DNA from: Flavobacteriaceae bacterium LSUCC0859
GTDB lineage: Bacteria > Bacteroidota > Bacteroidia > Flavobacteriales > Flavobacteriaceae
Assembly (NCBI GenBank): GCA_022239325.1
Contig: JAKOGP010000008.1
Coordinates: 1-63,944 of the forward strand
Length of the DNA: 63,944 nucleotides
Direction: 5' to 3'
Positions 51,111 through 60,620 of this stretch are shown here, one piece after another; the stretch's first letter is position 1, and every line of letters begins with the position of its first letter. The notes beneath the pieces are model-generated. The model worked only from the letters and a program-made list of their open reading frames with translations. It searched no databases and was not told the origin of the DNA. The position numbers and the translations under genes are program-made.

Positions 51111-51917
51111 ATGAGTCCATTGTCACCAAATAAACATCTAGGTATTATTGGTTGCGGCTGGTTGGGTAGCGCAGCTGCCCAACTCTTTATTCACGAGAAT
51201 TGGCAAGTAAGGGGAACCGCAAGAACAGCAGACGCACTAAAGCATTTAGAAAAAAATAATATTAGCGCTTTTCGGTATGTATTGGGGGACTCTAAAGAAA
51301 AACTAACCTCTTTTTTTAGCGGATTAGATCTACTCATCATATCCGTCCCACCAGGACTCAAACACCAAAGTGCTTCGGACTATTTAATTCATTTATCTCT
51401 TTTAGGACAACAAATGCAAGCAGGGCTTTGGGAGCATACTCGGGTGCTATTTGTGTCCAGCACAGGGGTATACCCTACATCTGGTGGGCCTTATTGTGAA
51501 ACATCTCAATGGAAAACAGACTCAGAAAAGTCTGACTACCTTCTAAAAGCGGAGCAGCTTATAGCACAGCTACCCTTTGAAAGCTGCGTGCTTAGACTAG
51601 CAGGCTTGGTAGGGAAAGACCGTGAACCAATTTACACACTTTCTAAGAAAAACAATCTAAGAGGAGGAAACTTAGCCGCCAACCTCATTCACCAACAAGA
51701 CGCTGCCAGACTCCTCTTGCATTTAGGAACGCTCCAAAAGCTACCTGCTTTGGTGAATGGGGTATTCCCACAAAAAATTAAAAAAGGTATATTTTATACA
51801 AAAAAAGCACAACAACTAAACATAGCTGTCCCCCATTATACAGACACAGACCTGGCTTTGGATAGACATATCTACTCTGCGTTACACTTGGACTTTAAGT
51901 ATCAAAACCCATTATAA
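51111..51917 (+). CDS. NAD(P)-binding SDR/epimerase-like protein
   Basis: 268 residues. The N-terminal Rossmann motif is GIIGCGWLGSAA (11-22). VLFVSSTGVYP and NGVFPQKIKK are characteristic of the YeeZ-like extended SDR group. The catalytic YxxxK is not evident at its usual place after SSTGVYP, so it may bind rather than turn over a substrate, or act on an unknown nucleotide sugar. Substrate unknown. Confidence 0.82.
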   Translation: MSPLSPNKHLGIIGCGWLGSAAAQLFIHENWQVRGTARTADALKHLEKNNISAFRYVLGDSKEKLTSFFSGLDLLIISVPPGLKHQSASDYLIHLSLLGQQMQAGLWEHTRVLFVSSTGVYPTSGGPYCETSQWKTDSEKSDYLLKAEQLIAQLPFESCVLRLAGLVGKDREPIYTLSKKNNLRGGNLAANLIHQQDAARLLLHLGTLQKLPALVNGVFPQKIKKGIFYTKKAQQLNIAVPHYTDTDLALDRHIYSALHLDFKYQNPL

Positions 51918-51998
51918 AACAGGGCTTTTGGGATTATTTTAACGGACAAAAAGAAAAATTTAATTAGTTTTAGCCTTTTAATAAAGTATGCACTTACT

Positions 51999-52697
51999 AT
52001 GAAAAAATTTATCCTTATTGCGCTTTGCATATGTTCTACCGGAATTTATGCACAAACTAAAACAGAACTTCAAAAACACTACGAAGCCTTTTACAATCAA
52101 ATGAGATTACAAGGAGATGTTAATGGTGTCATTCAAGCACTCACACATTTAAATGTATTGGCTCCTACCCCCTCCAGAAAAGACACCCTGGCCTACGTAT
52201 ACAGCAGCAACAACCAACATATGCAAGCGCTCAATATATTGGGTATTGAAAAAGTAGAGACCGACTCGGACTTGGCGGTCCAAGTAAAAGCCATTTCTTT
52301 AAAAGCTTTAGAGCAACCCAAAAGAGCACTGGAGCACTTTGAAGAACTAGTTAAAAGAAAACCCAGTGCCTACCTTTGGTATGAGGTGTCTGATCTAAAA
52401 ATTGTCACTGGAGACAATGCGGGTGCCCTGCTTTCTATAAAAGAGGGCTTAGCCCTAACTAAAGCAGACATGAAATACGCTTTTTACGAGCGGCAACAAC
52501 CCTATGAGGTGGCACTAAAATCTGCCTTTTTTCACTTAGAAGCCCTAGTAACCTATAACACCGACAAATCAAAAATAAAAGAAGCTATTGCACTCATTGA
52601 CAGAGCTTTGGTACTATCTCCAAATTTTAATCTGGCAAGTTTGAGCAAACAAGCACTAGAAGGCAGACTGGAAAAAGAAGCGCCAACTAAAGAGTAA
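51999..52697 (+). CDS. Secreted TPR-like protein
   Basis: 232 residues with a signal peptide (1-19, GIYA|Q). The rest shows helix-pair repeats with TPR-like spacing (LAYVYSSNNQHMQALNIL, AISLKALEQPKRALEHFEEL, AIALIDRALVLSPNFNLASL). It is likely periplasmic or outer-membrane associated and scaffolds other proteins. Precise role unknown. Confidence 0.82.
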   Translation: MKKFILIALCICSTGIYAQTKTELQKHYEAFYNQMRLQGDVNGVIQALTHLNVLAPTPSRKDTLAYVYSSNNQHMQALNILGIEKVETDSDLAVQVKAISLKALEQPKRALEHFEELVKRKPSAYLWYEVSDLKIVTGDNAGALLSIKEGLALTKADMKYAFYERQQPYEVALKSAFFHLEALVTYNTDKSKIKEAIALIDRALVLSPNFNLASLSKQALEGRLEKEAPTKE

Positions 52698-52717
52698 AAA
52701 AAGCTAAAAAAGTAGGA

Positions 52718-52738
52718 ACTTAGCCAATTAGGCTAAGT
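52718..52738. terminator. Hairpin between convergent genes
   Basis: ACTTAGCC (52718-52725) and GGCTAAGT (52731-52738) form a perfect 8-bp stem with a 5-nt loop. There is no T-run directly after it on either strand, so it may be a weak or rho-assisted terminator for both flanking genes. Confidence 0.4.
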
Positions 52739-52752
52739 CTCTGTTCAAGACA

Positions 52753-53256
52753 TTACAAATCTAAGCCCAGTAGTTTTTTGACAAACAAACTATCTTGGGC
52801 TTTTTTTAGTTCCAGCAGTGCAGAAACCTTGTCATTTGGAACGGCTATAGACAACACATAGTGAGCGACTTTCCATTGCCCAGCCTCCAATTCCATAACC
52901 CCAGAACCCCTACAAATCCCCATTTGGGTATCTAGGAGTTCGTCAAACCAAATCACTCCAGCCCTGTTATACATATGACGCTCTAAAGAGGTAAAAGACC
53001 AAGCCTTTCCCGCTTTAAAATAAGGCCTTGAAAAATCGCGAAAGGCTTTATTTTCCCAATGCTCACTAGCATCTGTTCCGACAAAAACACCCTGGCTTGT
53101 CATTAGGGAAAAATAGGTGTCAAAGTCTGCATTAGAAGCGGCCTGGTGCCATGCATCTAAATTTTTAGCTGCCAAAGCTGTTGGAGTGTCCTGCGCGTAA
53201 GCCACTGATAGGCTAAGACAAAAAAGAAGTAGTAAAGGGTATTTTTTAAAAATCAT
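52753..53256 (-). CDS. Secreted SnoaL/NTF2-like domain protein
   Basis: 167 residues: signal peptide (about 1-21, AYA|Q) and an NTF2-like fold (NLDAWHQAASNADFDTYFSL...GTDASEHW...GSGVMELEAGQWKVAHYVLS). Family members include small hydrolases or isomerases and ligand binders; a function here cannot be named. Its first codons overlap the end of the upstream lipoprotein gene by 11 bp, so the two are co-translated. Confidence 0.88.
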   Translation of the reverse strand: MIFKKYPLLLLFCLSLSVAYAQDTPTALAAKNLDAWHQAASNADFDTYFSLMTSQGVFVGTDASEHWENKAFRDFSRPYFKAGKAWSFTSLERHMYNRAGVIWFDELLDTQMGICRGSGVMELEAGQWKVAHYVLSIAVPNDKVSALLELKKAQDSLFVKKLLGLDL

Positions 53257-53740
53257 CTGTAAGGGTTTCTAGATTCATTGTAGGAGACTTAATTAGGTTC
53301 ATATGATCTTTTAACGCATTGAAAGCCACTATAAATTCCTCTACGGTTGGTTTGGGATCTTGGCCCAATTCTATGGCCGATTTAATTTTAAGTAAGTAGG
53401 TTTTTACCAATCTCTGCCTACTTTTAATAGAGGCTTCGTTAAAAGATGTTGGGTAGCCCTCTTTTGTAATCATCTCCTCTTTTTCTAGAAGCTCATTAAC
53501 TAACAACTTTAAATCTGGCAGAGATACCACCTCTTTTATGGCAGCAACTCTTTCATCTAAGGCTTTAAAAGAGGGCCAATGAAGCAGCACACTGTCTACA
53601 GAGGCAGAAAAGGTGGTAAATTCTGAGACATCAGTATAATTGAGAGCTGCGGGGGGAGCAGCATTTTCAGTAGTCTTTTCTTGCTTTGTCCCACAAGAAA
53701 CTAACCCAATAAAACAGCAAATTAATCCTAAATATTTCAT
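53246..53740 (-). CDS. Lipoprotein of unknown function
   Basis: 164 residues. The lipobox is GLVSC with Cys16 lipidated. The rest is helical and Lys/Glu-rich (VAAIKEVVSLPDLKLLVNEL, KSRQRLVKTYLLKIKSAIEL). No family recognised. It overlaps the NTF2-like gene and is divergent from the threonine dehydrogenase gene, with a 62-bp gap. Both products are probably exported, suggesting a joint envelope role. Confidence 0.75.
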   Translation of the reverse strand: MKYLGLICCFIGLVSCGTKQEKTTENAAPPAALNYTDVSEFTTFSASVDSVLLHWPSFKALDERVAAIKEVVSLPDLKLLVNELLEKEEMITKEGYPTSFNEASIKSRQRLVKTYLLKIKSAIELGQDPKPTVEEFIVAFNALKDHMNLIKSPTMNLETLTDDF

Positions 53741-53770
53741 GTTTGAAAGATAAGCATTTTAATAAAAGGG

Positions 53771-53778
53771 TATCTTTG
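53771..53778 (+). promoter_or_regulatory. Candidate -7 element for the threonine dehydrogenase gene
   Basis: TATCTTTG matches TAnnTTTG. It places the transcript start near 53785, so the ATG at 53803 is the real start and the in-frame ATG at 53743 upstream of the promoter is not. Confidence 0.65.
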
Positions 53779-53802
53779 AGCCTGTTAAATTTAAACAAGA
53801 AA

Positions 53803-54747
53803 ATGTCTCAAAAAACACTTATTCTAGGAGCCTGCGGGCAAATTGGTACAGAGTTAACCTTGGCACTTAGGGCCCTTTACGGTGAGGAGCAAATAGTGGC
53901 CAGCGACATTAGAAAAGGAGAGGAAGACTTGGTGGCTGGCGGGCCTTTTGAAATTTTGGACGCCACAAATCTCCATGCCCTGGAAGAGGTGATCATGCAT
54001 TATGAAATAGACACGGTCTATCTCATGGCGGCCATGCTTAGTGCTACTGCAGAGAAGTTCCCCATGAAAGCATGGGACTTGAATATGAATAGCCTTTTTA
54101 ACGTACTTAATTTGGCTAAAGAAAAGAAAATAAACCGGGTATTCTGGCCTTCAAGTATTGCTGTTTTTGGTCCCAATACGGCTAAGGAAAACACGCCGCA
54201 ACACAGTATCATGGAACCCAGTACGGTCTACGGAATGAGCAAATTAGCAGGGGAAGGCTGGTGCCAATACTACCACAAACAATATGGTTTAGACGTAAGA
54301 TCTATACGCTATCCAGGTTTAATTAGTTGGAAAACCCAGCCTGGAGGAGGAACCACAGACTACGCAGTAGATATTTTTCACAAGGCCTTATCTGAGGGAG
54401 AGTACCAGAGCTTTTTAAAGGCAGAAACTGCACTACCCATGATGTATATGGAAGACGCCATTAGGGCCACCATTGAGATTATGGAAAGTGCCTCCCATGC
54501 CCTTAAAAAAGGACAGGCGTACAATTTGAGTGCCATGAGTTTTTCCCCAGAAAAACTAGCCCTTGAAATACAATCTCATATCCCTGAATTCAAAATCTCC
54601 TATGCCCCAGATTTTAGACAGAACATAGCAGATAGTTGGCCCTCTAGTGTCAATGACACAGAGGCACAAAAAGACTGGGACTGGGCTCCAAAATTCAATT
54701 TGGAGCTCATGGTGAAAGAAATGCTCGCCCATCTCAAAAATGAATGA
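53803..54747 (+). CDS. L-threonine 3-dehydrogenase, SDR type
   Basis: 314 residues from ATG 53803. The nucleotide-binding motif is GACGQIGTEL, the catalytic dyad is Y143-x3-K147 in STVYGMSKLAGE, and SSIAVFG carries the Ser. DVRSIRYPGLISW and GGGTTDYAVDIFHKAL are hallmark segments of the UDP-galactose-4-epimerase-like threonine dehydrogenases described in psychrophilic Flavobacterium. The enzyme oxidises L-threonine to 2-amino-3-ketobutyrate with NAD. Ends before a non-coding stretch with no strong terminator. Confidence 0.92.
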   Translation: MSQKTLILGACGQIGTELTLALRALYGEEQIVASDIRKGEEDLVAGGPFEILDATNLHALEEVIMHYEIDTVYLMAAMLSATAEKFPMKAWDLNMNSLFNVLNLAKEKKINRVFWPSSIAVFGPNTAKENTPQHSIMEPSTVYGMSKLAGEGWCQYYHKQYGLDVRSIRYPGLISWKTQPGGGTTDYAVDIFHKALSEGEYQSFLKAETALPMMYMEDAIRATIEIMESASHALKKGQAYNLSAMSFSPEKLALEIQSHIPEFKISYAPDFRQNIADSWPSSVNDTEAQKDWDWAPKFNLELMVKEMLAHLKNE

Positions 54748-54813
54748 GGGTTTGGGTCGCTAGCATCGGCCGGTAGGCCAAAAAAAGGGCTAAAATACGC
54801 CCTATAGGGGTCC

Positions 54814-56196
54814 TTAAATAGCGAAAGCTGCCTTAAATTTCAATCGCTTTTCAATGGCGGAAATCAGGGTATTGGCCACATCTTTTCCTGTAGCGTTTTC
54901 TATACCTTCCAAACCAGGAGAGGAGTTTACCTCTAGAAGTAAAGGTCCTTTATTAGAGCGAATAATGTCTACACCTGCCACAGCTAAGTTAAGCACCTTA
55001 GTAGCTTTTAGGGCTAGTTTGCGTTCTTCTGAAGTGATTTTTACGATAGACGCTTTGCCACCCTGATGTATATTGGCTCGAAACTCTCCTTTTTCTGCTT
55101 GTCGCTGTATGGACGCCACCACCTTACCGTCTACTACAAAACAACGAATGTCCTGGCCGTTGGCTTCCTTAATAAATTCCTGTACCAAGATATTGGTTTG
55201 AACACTCTTAAAAGCGTTAATCACAGACTCTGCCGCCTTGTTGGTCTCTGCCAAAACCACCCCTTTTCCTTGGGTGCTCTCCAATAATTTAATAATGAGC
55301 GGAGCACCATTTACCATGCGAATGAGATCCTTTGTGTCTAAAGGAGATTTTGCAAAACCAGTTATGGGTATATGAATGTCGTGCTTGGCAAAGAGCTGCG
55401 AGGCAAATAGTTTGTCTCTAGATTGGGTAATGGCCTCTGCGGTATTCAGGCAATAGACCCCCAGGTTGTCAAACTGTCTTATGAGGGCACAACCATAAAA
55501 GGTAACCGCTGGTTTTATTCGGGGTATAATGGCGTCAAACTCGTTGAGAATATTACCACCTCTGTATCTAATTTCAGGAGAATTAGCGTCTAGTTTCATA
55601 TAAGAATGTTCTACATTTAAGAACACCATTTCATGACCTCGGGCCTCTCCTGCCTCCATAATTCGCTTATTAGAATACAGATTTGGATTAGAGGCTAAAA
55701 GGGCAATTTTGAGTCCAGTTTTGGCCTTCATGTAGCTCTTATATTTTTCAGTGAGCTCAGAATCTGTAATTTCTTTTTGGAGATAGGTTTCAGCAGAATT
55801 CACAATATATCTGTGGTTTAAGGCCTCCCTTCCCAGCAGCATTCTAAACTCCATAGTGTCTCTATTGGCTAGGGTAAGTTCAATATCAAAGGTGTCTTTG
55901 CCAATAGTGACTGGAGTCTTAATCACAAAACGCTGCTCTGCAATACCGGAGGAACTCTTTACGGTTCTGCGGTCTACTAACCTGGCCTCACATTCAATAT
56001 TAATACTTCTGTTTTCTTGTATGGGGTAGACCTCAAACTTCACATACTCCTGCCCTCCGCGTTCAAATACTTTGGCGTTTGCCGCCTGAATAGAGGAGGT
56101 TTTGGCGCCAGAATCTATTCTAGCTTTTATTGCTGGAATTCCGATCTCTTCAAAAACACACCACTCCTCACTCCCGATCACTTTTAAGTCTTGCAT
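54814..56196 (-). CDS. Retropepsin-like zinc protease domain fused to RimK-type ATP-grasp ligase
   Basis: 460 residues in two parts. Residues ~1-145 are the ATP-dependent zinc protease/RimK-associated domain with [10 protein letters not shown] (Asp28, retropepsin-like). Residues ~155-455 are an ATP-grasp fold as in Rim[41 protein letters not shown] and [14 protein letters not shown] contain the ATP and Mg2+ sites. RimK adds glutamates to a protein C-terminus or links amino acids to small molecules; the target here is unknown. It is last in a minus-strand gene string that starts with polyamine synthesis. Confidence 0.9.
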   Translation of the reverse strand: MQDLKVIGSEEWCVFEEIGIPAIKARIDSGAKTSSIQAANAKVFERGGQEYVKFEVYPIQENRSINIECEARLVDRRTVKSSSGIAEQRFVIKTPVTIGKDTFDIELTLANRDTMEFRMLLGREALNHRYIVNSAETYLQKEITDSELTEKYKSYMKAKTGLKIALLASNPNLYSNKRIMEAGEARGHEMVFLNVEHSYMKLDANSPEIRYRGGNILNEFDAIIPRIKPAVTFYGCALIRQFDNLGVYCLNTAEAITQSRDKLFASQLFAKHDIHIPITGFAKSPLDTKDLIRMVNGAPLIIKLLESTQGKGVVLAETNKAAESVINAFKSVQTNILVQEFIKEANGQDIRCFVVDGKVVASIQRQAEKGEFRANIHQGGKASIVKITSEERKLALKATKVLNLAVAGVDIIRSNKGPLLLEVNSSPGLEGIENATGKDVANTLISAIEKRLKFKAAFAI

Positions 56197-56236
56197 ACAC
56201 TATTTTTTGCGCCTTTCAGGCAAATTCTTATTTGTT

Positions 56237-57022
56237 TTAGACCAATTTTAACAGCCTGAGTACAAACAAATCTACTACTTCTACTAATATTAGAATAATG
56301 ATAATCCATTCTAATTTACTGCTCTCTTTATGGTCCATAATGTCCTTAAAGAGTTCTAAATCTTCTTTAATAATACCTATACGCTCAAAAATATAACGGT
56401 ATCGGTCTTTGATGTCAAAGCTTTGCTTTAAGGCTGTGTTAAGGTTGTTTAAAGCTTCGTTTTCCCAAGTGCTGTCTGGGGCGTCAAAGATGTAAAGGTT
56501 CTCAGAAATCTGATTTTTAATATTGAGCACCTTCCCAATAAACTTTTTGAGCTTGACTCCAGAAATATTTAGCTTGCCCTTAATTTCCAATGATTTGGTG
56601 TATGTGTTGGTTTCCTCTAAAAGGAGATCTGTAATCTCTAAATATTTATCTAAGGCTACAGACTGTGAGGTATGGAGCATGACCAAACGAATGGCTTCTG
56701 GGTCAAAACTTGGCAATATGACCTGATCAAAGTCTACTTTTTGAGTGCCTGCCTGTATTACCACCTTCATGGTCTCGCTAAGCTCTTGTTCCTGCCAAGC
56801 CTGTGCATTTGGCAGCAGACTCTTCACCACCTTGTTAATGTCCTCAGGGCTGTGGTTAAAAAAGCACAGTACACCGTATTGGAAGACGTATACAAATTTT
56901 TCTGCTCCATTGGAGAGAAACAATTCATCTGAATCTGAATACAAGATAGGCAATGCTAGCTTTTGCCTGCATTGCCTGATTGGAAAACTCTTTGCTAATT
57001 GTAGGGCTATAACTGGGTACAT
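56237..57022 (-). CDS. RMD1/DUF155 family membrane-anchored protein
   Basis: 261 residues. The DUF155 pattern (GVLCFFNHSPEDINKV, SQSVALDKYLEITDLLL, YRYIFERIGIIKEDLELFKD) resembles yeast Rmd1 and its bacterial relatives. A C-terminal transmembrane helix at about 239-259 (WIIIILILVEVVDLFV) anchors it. Function of the bacterial members is unknown. It starts 3 bp after the small acidic gene and ends 40 bp before the protease-RimK gene, so it is in the same transcript. Confidence 0.85.
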   Translation of the reverse strand: MYPVIALQLAKSFPIRQCRQKLALPILYSDSDELFLSNGAEKFVYVFQYGVLCFFNHSPEDINKVVKSLLPNAQAWQEQELSETMKVVIQAGTQKVDFDQVILPSFDPEAIRLVMLHTSQSVALDKYLEITDLLLEETNTYTKSLEIKGKLNISGVKLKKFIGKVLNIKNQISENLYIFDAPDSTWENEALNNLNTALKQSFDIKDRYRYIFERIGIIKEDLELFKDIMDHKESSKLEWIIIILILVEVVDLFVLRLLKLV

Positions 57023-57025
57023 GGC

Positions 57026-57328
57026 TTAGTCCTCTTCAGGGTCTAATTCAATGTCTGGAATAGCCTCTGGGTCGTCATTGTCAAAATCTTCATAGTCGTC
57101 TTCGTCATAATTGGCCATGGTCTTCTCTAGCTTAGCAGAGATTTTTACCAAATATTTAGTGTCTTCCGTAGAGACCTCTACGGCCTCTATGGTTTCTCCA
57201 GAGGCATTTTTAAAACTAATGATGTTTAAATCATCATACCCGTCTGGATACTTCTCTACCAAAAGTTTCAAAACTTCTGGAGTGAGTTTTTTAAAATCTA
57301 CGATGACTCTTTTCAAGGGCTGTGTCAT
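57026..57328 (-). CDS. Small acidic conserved protein
   Basis: 100 residues; the first ~70 form a compact alpha-beta segment (LKRVIVDFKKLTPEVLKLL), and the last ~30 are an Asp/Glu tail (YDEDDYEDFDNDDPEAIP). I do not recognise a named family. It lies 2 bp after the deoxyhypusine synthase-like gene and 3 bp before the DUF155 gene, so it is tightly packed in the polyamine operon. The acidic tail could bind a cationic polyamine or RNA-binding partner, which is speculation. Confidence 0.75.
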   Translation of the reverse strand: MTQPLKRVIVDFKKLTPEVLKLLVEKYPDGYDDLNIISFKNASGETIEAVEVSTEDTKYLVKISAKLEKTMANYDEDDYEDFDNDDPEAIPDIELDPEED

Positions 57329-57330
57329 TT

Positions 57331-58305
57331 TTACTGGTTTAAAAGATACGCAAAAATTAAAGGCGCTACGATAGTGGCGTCACTTTCTATAATAAATTTT
57401 GGAGTGTCTATATCTAGTTTTCCCCAAGTGATTTTCTCGTTGGGCACTGCTCCAGAATAAGAACCATAGCTAGTAGTTGAGTCGCTTATCTGACAAAAAT
57501 AACTCCAAAAAGGAGTGTCTGTTCGCTCCATGTCTTGGTACAACATAGGCACTACACAGATGGGAAAATCTCCTGCAATACCTCCTCCAATTTGAAAAAA
57601 TCCAATACCGTCATTTGAATTTTCTGTGTACCAGTCTGCCAAGAAAGTCATATACTCTATACCAGATTTAACGGTACTGGCTTGGAGCTCTCCTTTTAAC
57701 ACATAGGAAGCAAAAATATTACCCATAGTACTGTCTTCCCAACCCGGGCAAACTATAGGGAGGTTTTTTTCTGCAGCAGCATACATCCAGGAGTCTTTGA
57801 GGTCTATCTCATAATATTCCTCTAGGACCCCAGACAAAAGCATTTTATACATAAACTCGTGAGGAAAATAACGCTCTCCGGCTGCCTCTGCGTCTTTCCA
57901 TATCTTAACAATATGTTGTTGTAAACGTCTAAAGGCCTCTTCCTCTGGAATGCAGGTGTCTGTCACTCTATTTAATCCTTTTTCTAATAAATCCCACTCG
58001 TCTTGCGGCGTCAAATCTCTGTAGTTAGGTACCCTCTTGTAGTGAGAGTGAGCCACTAAATTCATTACATCTTCCTCCAAATTGGCACCAGTACAGGAGA
58101 CCATCTGAACCTTGTCTTGGCGAATGATCTCTGCAAAAATTTTCCCAATTTCTGCCGTACTCATGGCGCCTGCTAAAGACACCAACATTTTAGATCCTTT
58201 TTCTAATTGGGCTTCATACCCCTTGGCTGCGTCTACTAGAGCTGCAGCATTAAAATGTAGGTAATATTTTTCTATAAAATTGGAGATAGGTCCTTTATTG
58301 CTCAT
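57331..58305 (-). CDS. Deoxyhypusine synthase family protein (possible homospermidine synthase)
   Basis: 324 residues. The NAD-binding fold and the conserved active-site segment TWGK carry the probable catalytic Lys296, corresponding to the enzyme-imine Lys of deoxyhypusine synthase. SLAGAMSTAEIGKIF, SCTGANLEEDVMNL and CPGWEDSTMGN are family blocks. Bacteria lack eIF5A, so the substrate must differ. Flavobacteria are known to accumulate homospermidine, and bacterial relatives of this family transfer aminobutyl groups between polyamines. It overlaps speB by 11 bp. Confidence 0.85.
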   Translation of the reverse strand: MSNKGPISNFIEKYYLHFNAAALVDAAKGYEAQLEKGSKMLVSLAGAMSTAEIGKIFAEIIRQDKVQMVSCTGANLEEDVMNLVAHSHYKRVPNYRDLTPQDEWDLLEKGLNRVTDTCIPEEEAFRRLQQHIVKIWKDAEAAGERYFPHEFMYKMLLSGVLEEYYEIDLKDSWMYAAAEKNLPIVCPGWEDSTMGNIFASYVLKGELQASTVKSGIEYMTFLADWYTENSNDGIGFFQIGGGIAGDFPICVVPMLYQDMERTDTPFWSYFCQISDSTTSYGSYSGAVPNEKITWGKLDIDTPKFIIESDATIVAPLIFAYLLNQ

Positions 58306-59233
58306 TATCTTGGAATTTTTGTAGGTTGTTTTTAGGGGCTTTTTCTAGGTCGTACGAATTGTCATAGGGATCTGAAGCCAAGGTGTCCATAAATTTATAG
58401 CTCAGCATTTTATAATACAATTTAGCGGCTAAAAATTCTGATGGCTTGCTTTGTCCATTGGGGCACAGCTCTACAATGTCAAAACCTACCACATTCTTTT
58501 CTGCAAATACTTCTTTTAAAAAGGCTAGGGTTTCATACCACAGTAAACCTCCTGGCTCTGGAGTTCCAGTAGCGGGCATGATAGAGGGGTCAAAGGCGTC
58601 TAGATCTAAACTGATAAACACATTTTCCGTCATGAGATCTATGGCTTTGTCCATCCAATACTCGTCCTGAACCATGTCATGGGCAAAAAATGTTTTCTCA
58701 GGATCTAAAAAACTGTTCTCTATCTGATCCATGGAGCGTATACCTACCTGAATGAGATTAGTAGTTTGACTGGCCTCATGTACCGCACAGGCATGGTTAC
58801 AAGTAGTTCCTTCGTAAGAGGGTCTCAAATCTGCGTGCGCGTCTATGTGTAGCACAGTGAGGTTCTCAAAACTCTCATTAAAAGCCCTAATAGTACCAAT
58901 AGAAATGGAGTGTTCCCCTCCAAATAAGGTCACAAATTTATTTTTTTTAATATACGATTTGGTAGTAGCATGAACTGCCTGAACCATGGCTTCTGGACTA
59001 CTATTTTCAGTGATAGCGTCTGCTAAAAAAACACCTTGTTGGTACACCTCTGTGCCTGTTTCTATGTCGTATAATTCCATATTCTCAGAGGCCTCTAAAA
59101 AAGCTTTTGGCCCCTTGTCTGCACCCTTACCCCAGGTACTTGTACCGTCATAAGGAACAGGAATTAATACTACTTTAGCGGTGTCTAATTGGGCAAACTC
59201 ATCTGGAATGCCTGCGTAATTACTCTTGCTCAT
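58295..59233 (-). CDS. speB: Agmatinase
   Basis: 312 residues. Mn2+ ligands are all visible: His108 in GGEHSISIG, Asp131/His133/Asp135 in HIDAHADLR, and Asp210/Asp212 in SLDLDAFDP. It hydrolyses agmatine to putrescine and urea. It overlaps speA by 14 bp and the deoxyhypusine-synthase-like gene by 11 bp, a tightly coupled operon. Confidence 0.95.
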   Translation of the reverse strand: MSKSNYAGIPDEFAQLDTAKVVLIPVPYDGTSTWGKGADKGPKAFLEASENMELYDIETGTEVYQQGVFLADAITENSSPEAMVQAVHATTKSYIKKNKFVTLFGGEHSISIGTIRAFNESFENLTVLHIDAHADLRPSYEGTTCNHACAVHEASQTTNLIQVGIRSMDQIENSFLDPEKTFFAHDMVQDEYWMDKAIDLMTENVFISLDLDAFDPSIMPATGTPEPGGLLWYETLAFLKEVFAEKNVVGFDIVELCPNGQSKPSEFLAAKLYYKMLSYKFMDTLASDPYDNSYDLEKAPKNNLQKFQDNEQ

Positions 59234-60620
59234 AGCCTAAAATTTTTAACATGTCTGCAGCATCTTGCTGCTCTGAAAATAAAGATGTTGTGAGATGCCC
59301 CTGGGCGTCTTTTTGAATTAAAACGTGCTTTGGGGTGGGGATTAAACAGTGCTGGAGGCCTCCAAAACCTCCAATGCTTTCCTGATAAGCACCCGTGTTA
59401 AAGAAACCGATATAGAGCGGTTTTTCTTTTTTAAACTTGGGTAAATATATCGCATTCATATGTTGTTCAGAATTGTAATAATCATCACTGTCACAGGTTA
59501 GCCCACCGAGCAGCACTCTTTCGTATTCGTCTTCCCATCTATTAATAGGAAGCATGATAAAACGCTTGTTTATGGCCCAGGTGTCTGGTAAGGTGGTGAT
59601 AAAAGAAGAGTCTATCATATTCCATTTTTCACGATCATTTTGCTGCTTCTGATACAGTACCTGATAAATTGCACCGCCACTTTCTCCTACAGTAAAGCTT
59701 CCAAATTCAGTAAAAATATGGGGTACGGGTACATCTGCCTCTGCACAGATAGTGTTAATCTGAAGCAAGATTTCGTCTATCATATAGGCGTAATCATAGT
59801 CAAAGGCTAGAGAGTTTTTAATAGGAAAACCGCCTCCAATATTCAGACTGTCTAAACTGGGACAAATCTTTTTTAGACGGACGTATACCTTTAAACACTT
59901 CCCAAGTTCATTCCAATAATAGGCATTGTCTCTAATACCTGTATTGATAAAAAAGTGAAGCATTTTAAGTTCTATATGTTCGTGACCTTTAATTTGGTCT
60001 TCATAAAATGGAACAATATTTCTATACCCTATACCCAATCTAGAAGTATAAAATTCAAATTTAGGCTCTTCCTCAGAGGCAATTCGAATTCCAATTTTAT
60101 AGTCTCCATTAATTTTCTCTGACAACAGAGAAATCTCTTCATAGTTGTCAATTATAGGAATGCAGTTCTCATGTCCATTGTTAATGAGTCTGGCAATATT
60201 TTCTACGTACTGCGCCCTTTTAAAACCATTACAAATCACATAGGTGTCTGGACTAATTTTTCCATCTTCCTTTAAAGACTCTACAATATTAATGTCAAAA
60301 GCAGAGGAGGTCTCAATGTGAATATCATTGTTTAGCGCCTCGTCCAGCACATGTTTAAAATGAGAGCTTTTGGTACAATAACAGTAGTGGTACTTCCCTT
60401 TATACTGGTGTTTTTCAATGGCCTGAGAAAACCAGCCTTTGGCCCGTTGGATGTTCTGTGATATCTTGGGCAAATAGGTGAATTTTAATGGGGTTCCATA
60501 TTGGGCTACCAAAGCATTCAAGTCTATACCGTGAAAGCGTAGTTGTTCCTCTTCTAGGGTAAATTCTTCTTGTGGAAAATAATAACTCTGATGTATAAGA
60601 TCTATATATTTAATGTTCAT
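59220..60620 (-). CDS. speA: Arginine decarboxylase, PLP-dependent (alanine racemase fold)
   Basis: 466 residues. The N-terminal TIM-barrel PLP domain has the lysine in YHYCYCTKSSH (Lys84) and LDSLNIGGGFPI, and the C-terminal beta-domain has LLGGLTCDSDDYY and FFNTGAYQ. It is shorter than the ~630-residue E. coli biosynthetic SpeA and matches the compact Bacteroidota form. It produces agmatine from arginine, consumed by the overlapping speB gene. First gene of the polyamine operon. Confidence 0.93.
   Translation of the reverse strand: MNIKYIDLIHQSYYFPQEEFTLEEEQLRFHGIDLNALVAQYGTPLKFTYLPKISQNIQRAKGWFSQAIEKHQYKGKYHYCYCTKSSHFKHVLDEALNNDIHIETSSAFDINIVESLKEDGKISPDTYVICNGFKRAQYVENIARLINNGHENCIPIIDNYEEISLLSEKINGDYKIGIRIASEEEPKFEFYTSRLGIGYRNIVPFYEDQIKGHEHIELKMLHFFINTGIRDNAYYWNELGKCLKVYVRLKKICPSLDSLNIGGGFPIKNSLAFDYDYAYMIDEILLQINTICAEADVPVPHIFTEFGSFTVGESGGAIYQVLYQKQQNDREKWNMIDSSFITTLPDTWAINKRFIMLPINRWEDEYERVLLGGLTCDSDDYYNSEQHMNAIYLPKFKKEKPLYIGFFNTGAYQESIGGFGGLQHCLIPTPKHVLIQKDAQGHLTTSLFSEQQDAADMLKILGYEQE

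Noticed and set aside
53743-53802. N-terminal extension of the threonine dehydrogenase
   Set aside because: The TATCTTTG -7 element lies inside it and the Rossmann fold begins right after ATG 53803.
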